A DNA stretch of 64,000 nt from Ga0077555 sp046154645 (GTDB lineage Bacteria; Pseudomonadota; Alphaproteobacteria; Rhizobiales; Hyphomicrobiaceae), in the NCBI GenBank assembly GCA_046154645.1, contig JBJXDZ010000009.1, forward strand, positions 162,469 through 226,468. The letters run 5' to 3'. The notes under the pieces were generated by a model. It was not told where the DNA came from. It was given only the letters and a program-made list of their open reading frames with translations, and ran no database searches. The position numbers and the translations under genes were made by a program. Shown piece after piece: positions 1 through 9,104 of this stretch; position 1 is the first letter of the stretch; each line of letters opens with the position of its first letter.

Positions 1-380
1 CCCGGCTCCGCCAGGCCTTCGAGACGTGCCGCCACGTTGACGCCGTCGCCCAGCAGATCGCCGTTCTGCTCGACCACATCGCCGATGCTGATGCCCATGC
101 GAAATGCCAGCTTGCGGCTTTCGGGATAAGCCAGGTTGCGCGTGCGCAGGCTCTCCTGCACATCGACGGCGCAGCGTACCGCGTCGACGGCGCTGCCGAA
201 CTCAACCATGACGGCGTCGCCAGCGGTGTTGAACACGCGACCACGGTGCTGCGCGATGTAGGCATCGAACACTTCGCGATAGCTGGAGAGCCGCCGCAGC
301 GTTTCTTCCTCGTCCTCGGCGACGAGCTTGCTGTAGCGGGCCACGTCCGAGGCGAGGATGGCAACGATCTTGCGTTTCAT
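1..380 (-). CDS. Class III adenylate/guanylate cyclase, N-terminal part (cut by window edge)
   Basis: This is the first ~126 residues of a class III nucleotide cyclase, which makes cAMP or cGMP from the triphosphate. The protein begins MKRKIVAILASDVARYSKL. The metal-binding aspartates sit at D12 (in ASDVARYS) and D55 (in NTAGDAVMVEF), with GISIGDVVEQNGDLLGDGVN further on, the usual order in this catalytic domain. In rhizobial relatives this domain is often followed by TPR repeats or other domains, but here the C-terminal part lies off the left edge, so the effector domain is unknown. The start is the only in-frame ATG before the motif and gives a domain of normal N-terminal length. The family assignment is firm. 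Whether it makes cAMP or cGMP cannot be read from this fragment. Confidence 0.88.
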   Translation of the reverse strand, partial: MKRKIVAILASDVARYSKLVAEDEEETLRRLSSYREVFDAYIAQHRGRVFNTAGDAVMVEFGSAVDAVRCAVDVQESLRTRNLAYPESRKLAFRMGISIGDVVEQNGDLLGDGVNVAARLEGLAEP

Positions 381-398
381 GGGCAGCTCTCCGTCACG

Positions 399-1274
399 TC
401 AAGGTTTCGCCGGCCCGCCAACGCGGCCCAGCCAATCGACAATCGCCGTGACAACCTCGGCATCGAGGCCGAGAAACCCATGCGCACTCAGGGCGCCGCA
501 CTCGTCATCGCTGGCTGGCGCCGGCCCTTCGAAGCGAACGATGTCGACCACACGCGCGCCCTTGAGCTGCGCCCGGAACGCCTCGATCCTGGCTGGCGGC
601 GTGTAGGCGCAGCGATCGGCCCCATGCACCACCAGCAGCACGGGCTCCCGGATGCGCTCCAGTCCCTTGATCTCACGCGTCACCTCCGGCTGGTCGGCAA
701 CGTCGTGCAGCAGCATGCCGGACGTCACCACGAAGGCGTCCGGTCGCGGCATCAATTCGGGGCGGCTGGCTTGCGCCAAGACGGAGAATGCAGCGCGGCT
801 GGTGCCGATGACATACACCCGGCTTGCGTGCTGGCGCGCAAATGCCACCAGGGATGCCAGATCACGGGCGTGGGCCTCGCTCCAGCGATAGGGGACGAAC
901 GTGCCCTCGCCGACCTTGAAGTCGTCGGCCGCGTCCGGCACTATGGTGACTAAGCCGCGTCGGGCATAGTCGCTGCGCGTGCGCACGAGTTGGTTGTTGC
1001 TTCCCGAGCGCAGGCTGCCGTCGCGGCCGATGCCAAGATTGCCATGCCCGCCGGCAAGCAGGATGACCGCTTGGCGGGCGCGCGGGTCGCCGGTCGCCGT
1101 GGGCGGCGAGATCACCAAGGCCCGCAGGCTGGACCCCCGGTCAGTGGCAAAGTCGAGCACCGACTGACCGACAGGCAGCACCTGGGCCGACGGCCGGTAT
1201 CCGGCGACCGCGAGCATGAGACCGGCTCCCAGCAGAAAGGCCAGCATCAGGGAAAAAAGTAAGCGCACGCGCAT
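399..1274 (-). CDS. Exported alpha/beta hydrolase
   Basis: A 291-residue protein with an N-terminal hydrophobic stretch (about residues 4-25, MRVRLLFSLMLAFLLGAG), which looks like a signal peptide or anchor. The body has the alpha/beta-hydrolase pattern: a strand ending in LLAGGHG (an oxyanion-type HG), the nucleophile elbow GTSRAA with S159, a late GAD (acid candidate) and a C-terminal SAHGFLGL histidine. The substrate is unknown; relatives are usually annotated only as alpha/beta hydrolases. It starts 19 nt to the right of the cyclase start, and both genes are read leftwards, so they may be cotranscribed. The fold is fairly certain; the enzymatic role is not. Confidence 0.75.
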   Translation of the reverse strand: MRVRLLFSLMLAFLLGAGLMLAVAGYRPSAQVLPVGQSVLDFATDRGSSLRALVISPPTATGDPRARQAVILLAGGHGNLGIGRDGSLRSGSNNQLVRTRSDYARRGLVTIVPDAADDFKVGEGTFVPYRWSEAHARDLASLVAFARQHASRVYVIGTSRAAFSVLAQASRPELMPRPDAFVVTSGMLLHDVADQPEVTREIKGLERIREPVLLVVHGADRCAYTPPARIEAFRAQLKGARVVDIVRFEGPAPASDDECGALSAHGFLGLDAEVVTAIVDWLGRVGGPAKP

Positions 1275-1380
1275 ATCGATTTGGCCATCTCGCGGTAACC
1301 TCCGCTGCAGCCGTCATAGTCTCAGTGCGGAGCATGTCTGGCAAGCCGATTGTGCGGCGTGTCCTGCCACCGATTTGGCC

Positions 1381-2040
1381 TCAACGCATCGCTTGCGGCA
1401 AGTTGTCGAGGCTGTCGATGTACCACTTCTCGACCTCGATCACGGCCGGGTTTTCGCCGTTGGCATAGATCCAGCTGTCGACCGCCCAGGCCTGTGTGCC
1501 TGCCGTCTCGTGCAACACGGCGGTCCAATGGGGCCAACCGGCAACGCCGCGCAGCAGGTTCTCCTTGGAGAACGGCGTGCCAACGGTGTGATGGCGCAAC
1601 AACTTGTTGTGTTGCAGCACCAGCAGGTAGCTGGTCGTGTTGGTCGCCTCGTCGACGCAGTCCTGCTGGGTGGGATCACCGGAAGCGGCAAAATCCATGC
1701 CCGGGCGATCCTTGTCGGTGCCGATCACCTTGCCGGTGCGGGTTTCCATCCAGCCGATGGCGTAGGCGACGGCGCGGCGCTCCTCGGCGGCCGAATCGGC
1801 CTTGCGCGTTTTCGCCATCAGGGCCGTGAGCTCGGCGATGTCGGCGTCGGTGAAGCGGAACCGCGTCTGCATCTTGCACCCGTAAGCATGGCAGACATGG
1901 ACCGTGTTGCCATTGGGCGCCCGCGAATGCCAATCGGCGTAATGCTGGCTGACCGGACCCGTGCGCGGATGCGTGCAGCCGGTCACAGCCCCGCTGACAA
2001 GACCGGCGGCCAACACGATGGCGAGGGCAAGTGGGCGCAT
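1381..2040 (-). CDS. Hypothetical lipoprotein
   Basis: A 219-residue protein starting MRPLALAIVLAAG, with a lipobox-like segment (GAVTGCTHP) about 22 residues in, which suggests an inner- or outer-membrane lipoprotein. The mature part has no catalytic motif I recognise. It contains two cysteines near HVCHAYGCKM and a tryptophan-rich end. The open frame extends further right to 2685, but that part is a shadow of trmFO on the other strand; the ATG at 2040 is the start that gives a proper signal sequence. It is divergent from trmFO, with ~115 bp between the two starts. Function unknown. Confidence 0.7.
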   Translation of the reverse strand: MRPLALAIVLAAGLVSGAVTGCTHPRTGPVSQHYADWHSRAPNGNTVHVCHAYGCKMQTRFRFTDADIAELTALMAKTRKADSAAEERRAVAYAIGWMETRTGKVIGTDKDRPGMDFAASGDPTQQDCVDEATNTTSYLLVLQHNKLLRHHTVGTPFSKENLLRGVAGWPHWTAVLHETAGTQAWAVDSWIYANGENPAVIEVEKWYIDSLDNLPQAMR

Positions 2041-2155
2041 GAGGTTCGGGTTCCGCTGGCGGGCATGTCGAGACGTCAAGCAAGAGACCGATTCGGGGCC
2101 CGGAGGGAACGGAACGGTTTGAGGCTGCGACGAAATTCCAGTAGAGGTGATCCCC

Positions 2156-3562
2156 ATGACCACACTCAAACCTGTGCACATCATCGGCGGCGGGCTTGCC
2201 GGCTCCGAATCCGCCTGGCAGCTCGCCTCCGCCGGCGTGCCCGTCGTCCTGCATGAGATGCGGCCCATCCGCGGCACCGAGGCGCATAACACCGATGGGC
2301 TGGCGGAACTCGTGTGCTCGAATTCGTTCCGCGCTGATGACTGGACCAGCAACGCCGTTGGCCTCCTGCATGAGGAGATGCGGCGCGCGGGCTCGCTGAT
2401 CCTGTCGGCCGGCGACCAGCACAAGCTGCCGGCGGGCGCCGCCTTGGCAGTCGACCGCGATCTGTTCTCGGCCGAGGTGACGGCGCGATTGACCGCGCAC
2501 CCCCTGGTCACGATCGAGCGCGGCGAGGTGGCGGGCCTGCCGCCCGAGGACTGGGACAGCGTCATCGTCGCCACCGGGCCGCTGACCTCGCCGGATTTGA
2601 GCCGCGCCATCCAGGCCCTCACCGGCGAAGGCGAGCTGGCCTTCTTCGACGCCATCGCGCCGATCGTGCACGCCGACTCGATCAACTACGACATCGCGTG
2701 GAAGCAATCGCGCTATGACAAGCCGGGACCGGGCGGGACGGGCGCCGACTATCTCAACTGCCCCATGACGCGGGAGCAGTACGAGGCCTTCCTCGACGCT
2801 CTGCTGGCCGGCGAAAAGACCGAGTTCAAGGAATGGGAGGGCACGCCCTATTTCGACGGCTGCCTGCCTGTCGAAGTGATGGCGGAGCGCGGCCGCGAGA
2901 CGCTGCGCTTCGGTCCCATGAAACCCGTTGGCCTCACCGACAAGCGCAATGGTCTGCGCCCACACGCCGTGGTGCAATTGCGCCAGGACAATGCGCTCGG
3001 CACGCTGTGGACCATGGTGGGCTTCCAGACCAAGCTCAAGCACGGGGCGCACACCCGCGTGTTCCGCATGATCCCGGGGCTCGAGAATGCCGAGTTCGCG
3101 CGGCTCGGCGGGCTGCATCGCAACACGTTCCTGAACAGCCCGAAGGTGCTCGACAACGGTCTCAGACTGAAGGCCATGCCGCGCTTGCGTTTCGCCGGCC
3201 AGATCACAGGCGTCGAAGGCTATGTCGAAAGCGCCGCCATGGGACTGGTGGCGGGACGTTATGCGGCGGCCGAGCGGCTCGGGCGTTCGCTCACGCCGCC
3301 ACCACCAACCACGGCGCTAGGCGCGCTGCTCAACCACATCACCGGCGGACACATCGCAACGTTGGAAGCGGGGCCGCGCTCGTTCCAGCCGATGAACGTC
3401 AACTTCGGTTTGTTTCCCCCGCTCGAGGCACCAAGCGTCGGCGCCGACGGCAAGCGGCTCAAGGGCAAGGAACGCGGCGGCGCCAAGAAGCGGCTCATCG
3501 CCGAGCGGGCCTTGGCTGATTTGGCGACGTGGCTCGCACCCGAGCAGCGCAACGCCGCCTGA
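2156..3562 (+). CDS. trmFO: tRNA (uracil-5-)-methyltransferase TrmFO, folate-dependent
   Basis: TrmFO makes 5-methyluridine at position 54 of the tRNA T-loop, using methylenetetrahydrofolate and FAD. The 468-residue product has the N-terminal dinucleotide site HIIGGGLAGSESAW, the family signatures HEMRP and AELVCSNSFR, a central CLPVEVMAERG block (conserved Cys) and the second FAD region FAGQITGVEGYVESAAMGL. Length is normal for the family. A GTG at 2147 is also in frame, but AGAGGTGA lies about 7 nt before the ATG at 2156 as a ribosome binding site, so I start at 2156. Convergent with the ggt-like gene. Confidence 0.96.
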   Translation: MTTLKPVHIIGGGLAGSESAWQLASAGVPVVLHEMRPIRGTEAHNTDGLAELVCSNSFRADDWTSNAVGLLHEEMRRAGSLILSAGDQHKLPAGAALAVDRDLFSAEVTARLTAHPLVTIERGEVAGLPPEDWDSVIVATGPLTSPDLSRAIQALTGEGELAFFDAIAPIVHADSINYDIAWKQSRYDKPGPGGTGADYLNCPMTREQYEAFLDALLAGEKTEFKEWEGTPYFDGCLPVEVMAERGRETLRFGPMKPVGLTDKRNGLRPHAVVQLRQDNALGTLWTMVGFQTKLKHGAHTRVFRMIPGLENAEFARLGGLHRNTFLNSPKVLDNGLRLKAMPRLRFAGQITGVEGYVESAAMGLVAGRYAAAERLGRSLTPPPPTTALGALLNHITGGHIATLEAGPRSFQPMNVNFGLFPPLEAPSVGADGKRLKGKERGGAKKRLIAERALADLATWLAPEQRNAA

Positions 3563-3624
3563 GTGGCAATGGCCCAATGCCGATCAAGACGTCTGCGCGT
3601 CCCGACGGCACGGGCCTCGCAGCA

Positions 3625-5262
3625 CTAGACCGCCATCGCCATGCCGTCGCGGCCGGGATCGGCGGCGCCGTCGAGCTTGCCATCGACGATGCGGATGGCG
3701 TGCACGCCTGCGAAGTGGAAGGTCAGTGGCCACCGTCGCACGGGATAGCCGCGCCGCTTCAGGTCGGCCTCGGTCGAACGCAGAATGCGGTTGGTGATGT
3801 CGAGCGTGTCCGACGTCGCATTGAAACGCGGCGCCGACACCGCCTCCAGCGCGTTCATGCCGAACTCCACCACATTGAGGATCGCCTGCAGGATGCCCAT
3901 GGCGATGTAGGTGCCGCCCGGCGCGCCGATCACCAGCATCGGCTTGCCATCCTTGAAGAGGATCGACGGCGCCATTGACGAGAAGCGCGACTTGCCCGGC
4001 GCCAGCGAGCCGACACGGCCGGGACGCGGGTCGAACACGGCCATGGCGCCGTTGTACATGAAGCCGAGGCCGTCCGTGACCACACCCGATGGCGTGCCGA
4101 GCGTGTGTGTCATGGTTGCGCACGCGCCGGTCTCGTCGACGGCGACGACGTGCGTGGTGTCGGCGCTTTCCTTCTGACCACCGCGCAGGCGCGGCACGTG
4201 CGTTTTCTCGCCCCGCTTGATGCGATCGGCCAACGGCTTGGCATAGTCTTTGGATGTCAGTTCCGCCAGCGGCACCGTGACGAAGCGCGGGTCGCCGACC
4301 TTGGCGTCCTTGTCCACGGTGGCCATCTTCATCGCCTCGGCAACCGTGGCGATGTAGTCGGGCGAATTGTGGCCCATGGCCTTGAGATCGAAGTTCTCGA
4401 GAATGTTCAGCATCTCGATCAGCATCACACCTCCACCCGGGGGGCGGTTGGTGGCGATCTTGAGACCGCGATAGCTACCCCACAGCGGCTCGACTGTTTC
4501 AGGCTGCGCGGCCTTGAGATCGGCGAGCGTGATGAGACCGCCATGTGCGGCCATATCCGCCGCGATCTGGCGCGCGATGGTGCCCTGGTAGAACTCCTCG
4601 ACGCCACCTTGCGCCACGCGTTCGAGCGTCGTGCCCATGTCGGGGTTCTTGAGGATCTCGCCCACCTTGCGCAGCGACCCGTCCGGCTTGGCGTAGATCT
4701 TCCGCGTCGCCGGCAGCTTGGTCAGCACCTCGGCGTGCGGCGCGCGGCCCTCCGTCGGCACCTGCGCCCAATAGGCGGCGACGTGCGGGCGCACCATGAA
4801 GCCGTCCCGCGCATAGGCGATGGCCGGCGCCAGCAGGTCCTTGAACGTGAGCCGGCCGTAGCGTGCCGAAGCCTCGGCCAGGCCCTTCAACGTCATCGGC
4901 GAGGTGATGGCGCCGTAGCCGAGCTCATTGACGCGACCTTCAAGGAGAAAACCGAAGCCATCCTCGGCCTCGCCGATCAGCAGGCGTTCCCACATGTCGG
5001 GGCGCACGGCAAGTGGCGCGCGGCCGTGGAAGTCGTGACAGATGTGCACACCCTTGGCGGGATCGTAGACCTGCAGCGAGCCGAACCCGGCGATGCCGCA
5101 CATCTGGGGATCGACGGCGGTCTGCACCAGCGCCGTGGCGATTGCGGCATCCACCGCATTGCCGCCGGCCTTGAAGGCTTCGAGCCCCGCTTCGACGGCC
5201 TCGGGCTGCGCCGCCGCCACCATGCCGGATGTCTTGCTCAAAGCCTTGCCGTGCGCCGCCAT
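3625..5262 (-). CDS. ggt: Gamma-glutamyltranspeptidase family protein
   Basis: Gamma-glutamyltranspeptidases are N-terminal nucleophile hydrolases that cut or transfer the gamma-glutamyl group of glutathione and related compounds, self-processing at a threonine. The 545-residue protein has FKAGGNAVDAAIA near the N-terminus, the processing region with the nucleophile in SADTTHVVAVDETG, and downstream GFMYNGAM, SSMAPSIL and GAPGGTYI motifs, all in family order. Start chosen at 5262 because AGGAGG lies 4-5 nt upstream; an upstream in-frame start at 5295 lacks such a site. Oddly there is no evident signal peptide, whereas many GGTs are periplasmic, so it may be cytoplasmic or act on a different acyl substrate (for example a cephalosporin acylase-like or hydrolase paralogue). 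Confidence 0.9.
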   Translation of the reverse strand: MAAHGKALSKTSGMVAAAQPEAVEAGLEAFKAGGNAVDAAIATALVQTAVDPQMCGIAGFGSLQVYDPAKGVHICHDFHGRAPLAVRPDMWERLLIGEAEDGFGFLLEGRVNELGYGAITSPMTLKGLAEASARYGRLTFKDLLAPAIAYARDGFMVRPHVAAYWAQVPTEGRAPHAEVLTKLPATRKIYAKPDGSLRKVGEILKNPDMGTTLERVAQGGVEEFYQGTIARQIAADMAAHGGLITLADLKAAQPETVEPLWGSYRGLKIATNRPPGGGVMLIEMLNILENFDLKAMGHNSPDYIATVAEAMKMATVDKDAKVGDPRFVTVPLAELTSKDYAKPLADRIKRGEKTHVPRLRGGQKESADTTHVVAVDETGACATMTHTLGTPSGVVTDGLGFMYNGAMAVFDPRPGRVGSLAPGKSRFSSMAPSILFKDGKPMLVIGAPGGTYIAMGILQAILNVVEFGMNALEAVSAPRFNATSDTLDITNRILRSTEADLKRRGYPVRRWPLTFHFAGVHAIRIVDGKLDGAADPGRDGMAMAV

Positions 5263-5746
5263 CGCCGCCTCCTGTGGATGCTGGACCGAGCCCAAGCTTA
5301 GCCCGAAGGCGCGCGGGACGCGAGGTGTGCCAGGGTCTGCGCTTCAACGGAGGGACGGTTAGGCGGGGGCAAGCAGCTCGAACGTCCGCACACGGCGGAT
5401 TGTCGAGAGGCGTCGCGATTAACCCGGAGGAGACGAAGCGACGAGGCGATCTCGTCCCCTCTCCCCGTTCTCTGCACGCGAACGGGGAGAGGGTTAGGGT
5501 GAGGGGCGGCAGCTTGCTCCGCCTACGTTGCAGAGGGTGTCTGGAACCTTACCGGAAAACGCTTGACGGAAACCGCCAAGAGCACGACCCCGGTGAGCTT
5601 TTCGATGCGCACTCCGCAATCCCAAACATGATGATGAATTTGATGGCTTTGCACATTCCCGGCATGTCCAGAAATCGGACGCTGACCTACGAGCAAAGAT
5701 TCAACGAATTTGGCGAGAAATCCGCGCACGAAGGGGAGGCGACATC
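5263..5746. other. Intergenic region with a dispersed inverted repeat
   Basis: About 480 bp without a convincing gene. Around 5441-5506 it holds a pair of complementary G- and C-rich arms (cccctctccccgttc and gaacggggagaggg, followed by ttagggtgagggg), one copy of a repeat family also seen near 20.2-20.4 kb and 27.4-27.6 kb. The short open frames here have no coding character. It also contains the upstream region of the GGT gene. Confidence 0.6.
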
Positions 5747-6103
5747 TCAGAGCTTCTGAGCCTTTCGAGAAGCCAAGGCGAGCTTCATGACGAGCCCGTC
5801 AGGGATCGGCTGGCTCGGCGAGAACGTGACGCCCGTCTTGGTCGACTTGAGCCCGGCCGCGGCAATGTCGTCGGCATGCGCCGTAATGGCGGCAGGAGAG
5901 AGATAGAGACCGCATTGCTTGCTGAAAGCTGCATAGCCCGCAATGATGGATTTTCCGATCCTGAACCCTGGCATTTTGTAGGCGATGACTTCTTCCGCGT
6001 CAGGTAGCGCGCGCGCAAGCTGAGCGCGCAATCGGACCAGCAGAGGGCGAAGCTCTTCAGGAGCCTCAGCGATGTAGGCGTCGTGATCAGCAACCGTAGT
6101 CAT
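5747..6103 (-). CDS. DUF1801 / YdhG-like domain protein
   Basis: A 118-residue protein of the DUF1801 (YdhG/YjbR-like) family. The recognisable pattern is an N-terminal helical segment, the AEEVIAYKMPGFRIGK core, then GYAAFSKQCGLYLSP and the C-terminal KTGVTFSPSQPIPDGLV. These small proteins fold like CyaY/frataxin-type domains, and some have been proposed to bind metals or nucleic acids, but no biochemical role is established. It appears to be a single gene: the left side is the 484-bp repeat-containing gap, the right side a ~300-bp gap. The family is confident, the role unknown. Confidence 0.82.
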   Translation of the reverse strand: MTTVADHDAYIAEAPEELRPLLVRLRAQLARALPDAEEVIAYKMPGFRIGKSIIAGYAAFSKQCGLYLSPAAITAHADDIAAAGLKSTKTGVTFSPSQPIPDGLVMKLALASRKAQKL

Positions 6104-6407
6104 AGTGTTTCAGCTTTGCTTTGCGAAGTTGCTCAGTATGACGTGCCATACGGTTTCCCGCTGCTGCTCCAGCGCCGCCATCGTCTCAGCCGCCGTTTGT
6201 CCCGTCCTCATCGTCCCATCCCGGTCCGGCTGCCTCTCGCTTGCTTGGGGCAAGTGATGCAGTGGTGCGTGGCCGCCGTGGTGGCGTCAAGGGTGTATGA
6301 GACAAGGAGGGCGCAATAGACCGCCAAGCCTTATGGCGCCGAGGCGCGCCGCGGTGTTTCGAATACCGGGTCTCACGCCTTCTTCCGGTGCAATACGCAA
6401 GGCGAGC
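6104..6407. other. Intergenic gap, no gene seen
   Basis: About 300 bp between the DUF1801 gene start and the 3' end of the proline-rich lipoprotein gene. I see no tRNA, repeat or convincing small gene in it. Confidence 0.5.
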
Positions 6408-7532
6408 TTACTTCTGCTTCGCGGGTGCCGGCGGAGTGGGTTGACCGGCTTTCAGCCGCTCCAACCGCACGCGTGCCGAGGTCGAGCCGAGACGGGCGGC
6501 CTCGGTGTAGAGCTCGACCGCTTTGGCGGCATCGGCGGTGCCCGGCGGTACCAGCAGGAAAGCTTGTAATTCATTCGGGTCATAGGTGCGGCCAAGCTCC
6601 GAGATGGCCTCGCCGTTGCGCGCCTTGACGCCGGCCTCGAGCGCGGCGCGAGCACCCGCCACGTTGCCGATGCGCAGCATCAAGTTGGCATTTTCGATCG
6701 CTGCCGCGACGCTGTCGACCGGTGCGGCCTTGTCGGCGGCTTTGGGGGTCGCAGGCGCGGGCGGAGCCGTCACGGCCGGCGGCGCTGAGGGTGGCGCGAC
6801 CGAGGGCTGCCGGCGCGTGTCCGCTGTCGGCCGGTCGGGAGCTGCCGGCGCTGGCAACGGCGGCAGAATGATCGGCGCTGCGGCCTTCGGCTGCGGGGCC
6901 ACAGGCGCAGCGGGAACCGGCGGCGGCTGCACGGCAACCGGTGGCGATGGCGCGGGCGCCTTAGGCTCGGCGACGATCTTGGGCGCAGGCGGCGGTGTTG
7001 GCGCCTCCTGCGTCAGCGGCACGCCCGTCTTCGGCGGCGCGGCGGCGGCCGGCGCGGCAGGCGCTTGGGGTTTCTCGGTCTCGATCTTGGCAACTGGCTC
7101 GGCCGGGCGTCCTGGCGGCGGCTCAGCGGTTGGGTCCGCACGCTCCGGCCGTGGCGTTGGCCGCGAGATGGCCGCTGGCCGCTCAACGGTATCCGGACGC
7201 TCGACCACCGTTGGCCGTTGCACCTCGGCGGGACGTGATTGCGCCTGCGCCAGATGCTGCCCTGTGCCAGGCTCCCGCGGCGCTTCGGCCTTTGTCAGGT
7301 GCGGCGGCGCCATGGGACCAGCCGGCGTCTCGGCCACCGCGACTGGCTTTACCGCTGGTTGAGCAATCCGGGCCGGCGTTGGCCGCACCGCCGTTCGCAC
7401 GACCGATGCCCGCACCGGGGCAACCCGCACCTCCACGCCATCATTGTCGGGCTCCCGGGCACATCCGGCCAGGAGAACAGCCATATGAGCGGCAATCACG
7501 AGCGGACGTACGGCACGCGTTGGCAACGACAT
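6408..7532 (-). CDS. Proline-rich lipoprotein with C-terminal Sel1/TPR-like region
   Basis: A 374-residue protein starting MSLPTRAVRP with a lipobox AVLLAGC (lipidated Cys about residue 24). The middle ~230 residues are a low-complexity stretch rich in Pro, Ala and Val, probably a periplasm-spanning linker. The last ~110 residues (ENANLMLRIGNVAGARAAL, AISELGRTYDP, AVELYTEAARLGSTSARVRL) look like degenerate Sel1/TPR helices, which usually bind proteins. The upstream in-frame start at 7577 would bury the signal sequence, so I use 7532. It is divergent from rimO. A periplasmic scaffold role is an inference; no specific partner can be named. Confidence 0.75.
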   Translation of the reverse strand: MSLPTRAVRPLVIAAHMAVLLAGCAREPDNDGVEVRVAPVRASVVRTAVRPTPARIAQPAVKPVAVAETPAGPMAPPHLTKAEAPREPGTGQHLAQAQSRPAEVQRPTVVERPDTVERPAAISRPTPRPERADPTAEPPPGRPAEPVAKIETEKPQAPAAPAAAAPPKTGVPLTQEAPTPPPAPKIVAEPKAPAPSPPVAVQPPPVPAAPVAPQPKAAAPIILPPLPAPAAPDRPTADTRRQPSVAPPSAPPAVTAPPAPATPKAADKAAPVDSVAAAIENANLMLRIGNVAGARAALEAGVKARNGEAISELGRTYDPNELQAFLLVPPGTADAAKAVELYTEAARLGSTSARVRLERLKAGQPTPPAPAKQK

Positions 7533-7706
7533 CGGGACAGGTCCACACCAAGGGGCTCCGATGCGACACGCCACCACTCAACATCGGCGGCCCCAGGATG
7601 CGGCAACTCCGTAAAGCTCCCCTTAATCGCCGTGCCAAGATGAGACGCCCGGCCCGCAAGCCGTTCAGCGTTGCACTTGTCCGCCCCCCCGTCTAAAAGC
7701 CCGCCT

Positions 7707-9104
7707 ATGCCCAAGACAGCGACCAAACCCGCCGCCCGCGCGCCCGCCTCCCGCGCTGCGCCGAAGATCCGCCGTGCCAGCGTGCAGGCTAAGTCCAAAG
7801 CGCCCAAGGTTGGCCTCGTCTCGCTCGGCTGCCCGAAGGCCCTGGTCGACAGCGAGCGCATCATCTCGCGCCTGCGCGCCGAAGGCTATGAACTGGTCGG
7901 CGACTACAAGGGCGCCGACGTTGTCGTGGTGAACACCTGCGGCTTCCTCGATTCAGCCAAGCGCGAGAGCCTCGACGCCATCGGCGAGGCCATGACGCAG
8001 AACGGCCGGGTCATCGTCACCGGCTGCCTCGGCGTCGAGGAGAAACGCATCCGCGCCGAGCATCCGGGCGTGCTCGCGGTCACCGGCCCGCATCAGTACG
8101 AGCAGGTTGTCGCCGCCGTGCATGAGGCGGTGCCACCGCTGCACGATCCCTTCGTCGATCTGGTGCCGCCAGAGGGCCTGCGGCTCACGCCCCGGCATTA
8201 CGCCTATTTGAAGATTTCCGAGGGCTGCAACAACCGCTGCTCGTTCTGCATCATTCCCTCCTTGCGCGGCCGCCTCGCGAGCCGTCCGGTCAATCACGTC
8301 ATGCTCGAAGCCGAGCGTCTCGTTAAGGCCGGCGTCAAGGAGCTGCTGGTCATCTCCCAGGACACCAGCGCCTATGGCCTCGACATCAAGTATGCGGAGG
8401 CGCCGTGGAAGGGCGCGCCGCTGAAGGCCAGGTTCTACGATCTCTCCAAGGCGCTTGGCGATCTCGGCGTCTGGGTGCGCATGCACTATGTCTACCCCTA
8501 CCCGCACGTCGACGAGGTGCTGGCGCTGATGGCCGAAGGCAAAATCCTGCCCTATCTCGACATTCCCTTCCAGCACGCCTCGCCGAAAATCCTCAAGGCC
8601 ATGCGCCGCCCTGCGCATCAGGAAAAAACGCTGGAGCGGATCAACGGCTGGCGCCGCGACGTGCCGGATCTGGCCTTGCGCTCGACCTTCATCGTCGGCT
8701 TCCCTGGCGAGACCGAACGCGACTTCGAACTGCTGCTCGACTTCATTCGTGCGGCCAAGCTCGCCCGCGTCGGCTGCTTCAAGTATGAGCCCGTCGAAGG
8801 CGCCGCCGCCAACACGCTCGACGGCGCCGTGCCGGAAGAGGTCAAGGAGGAGCGCTGGCATCGCTTCATGGCGGCCCAGAAGGACATCTCCGAAGCCGTC
8901 ACGGCCGCCCGCGTCGGCAAGACGCTCGACGTCCTCATCGACGAGGTCGACGACGAAGGCGCCATCGGCCGCTCGCAATGGGACGCGCCGGAAATCGACG
9001 GCAACGTCTTTCTCAATGGCGATACCAAGGTCAAGCCCGGCGACATCGTCAAGGCCCGGGCCGTGCATGCCGACGAATATGATTTGTGGGCCGAACGGCT
9101 ATGA
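7707..9104 (+). CDS. rimO: Ribosomal protein uS12 methylthiotransferase RimO
   Basis: RimO is a radical-SAM enzyme that adds a methylthio group to the conserved aspartate of ribosomal protein S12. The 465-residue product shows the N-terminal UPF0004 domain with its three cluster cysteines (SLGCPKALVDSE, NTCGFLDSAK, TGCLGVEE). It then has the radical-SAM motif CNNRCSFC within EGCNNRCSFCIIPSLRG, and a C-terminal TRAM-like domain. The reading frame is open from a TTG at 7671, but the ATG at 7707 follows the usual start MPKTATK with a basic/alanine-rich leader slightly longer than in E. coli. Its stop overlaps the rsgA start (ATGA), so the two are translationally coupled. Confidence 0.96.
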   Translation: MPKTATKPAARAPASRAAPKIRRASVQAKSKAPKVGLVSLGCPKALVDSERIISRLRAEGYELVGDYKGADVVVVNTCGFLDSAKRESLDAIGEAMTQNGRVIVTGCLGVEEKRIRAEHPGVLAVTGPHQYEQVVAAVHEAVPPLHDPFVDLVPPEGLRLTPRHYAYLKISEGCNNRCSFCIIPSLRGRLASRPVNHVMLEAERLVKAGVKELLVISQDTSAYGLDIKYAEAPWKGAPLKARFYDLSKALGDLGVWVRMHYVYPYPHVDEVLALMAEGKILPYLDIPFQHASPKILKAMRRPAHQEKTLERINGWRRDVPDLALRSTFIVGFPGETERDFELLLDFIRAAKLARVGCFKYEPVEGAAANTLDGAVPEEVKEERWHRFMAAQKDISEAVTAARVGKTLDVLIDEVDDEGAIGRSQWDAPEIDGNVFLNGDTKVKPGDIVKARAVHADEYDLWAERL

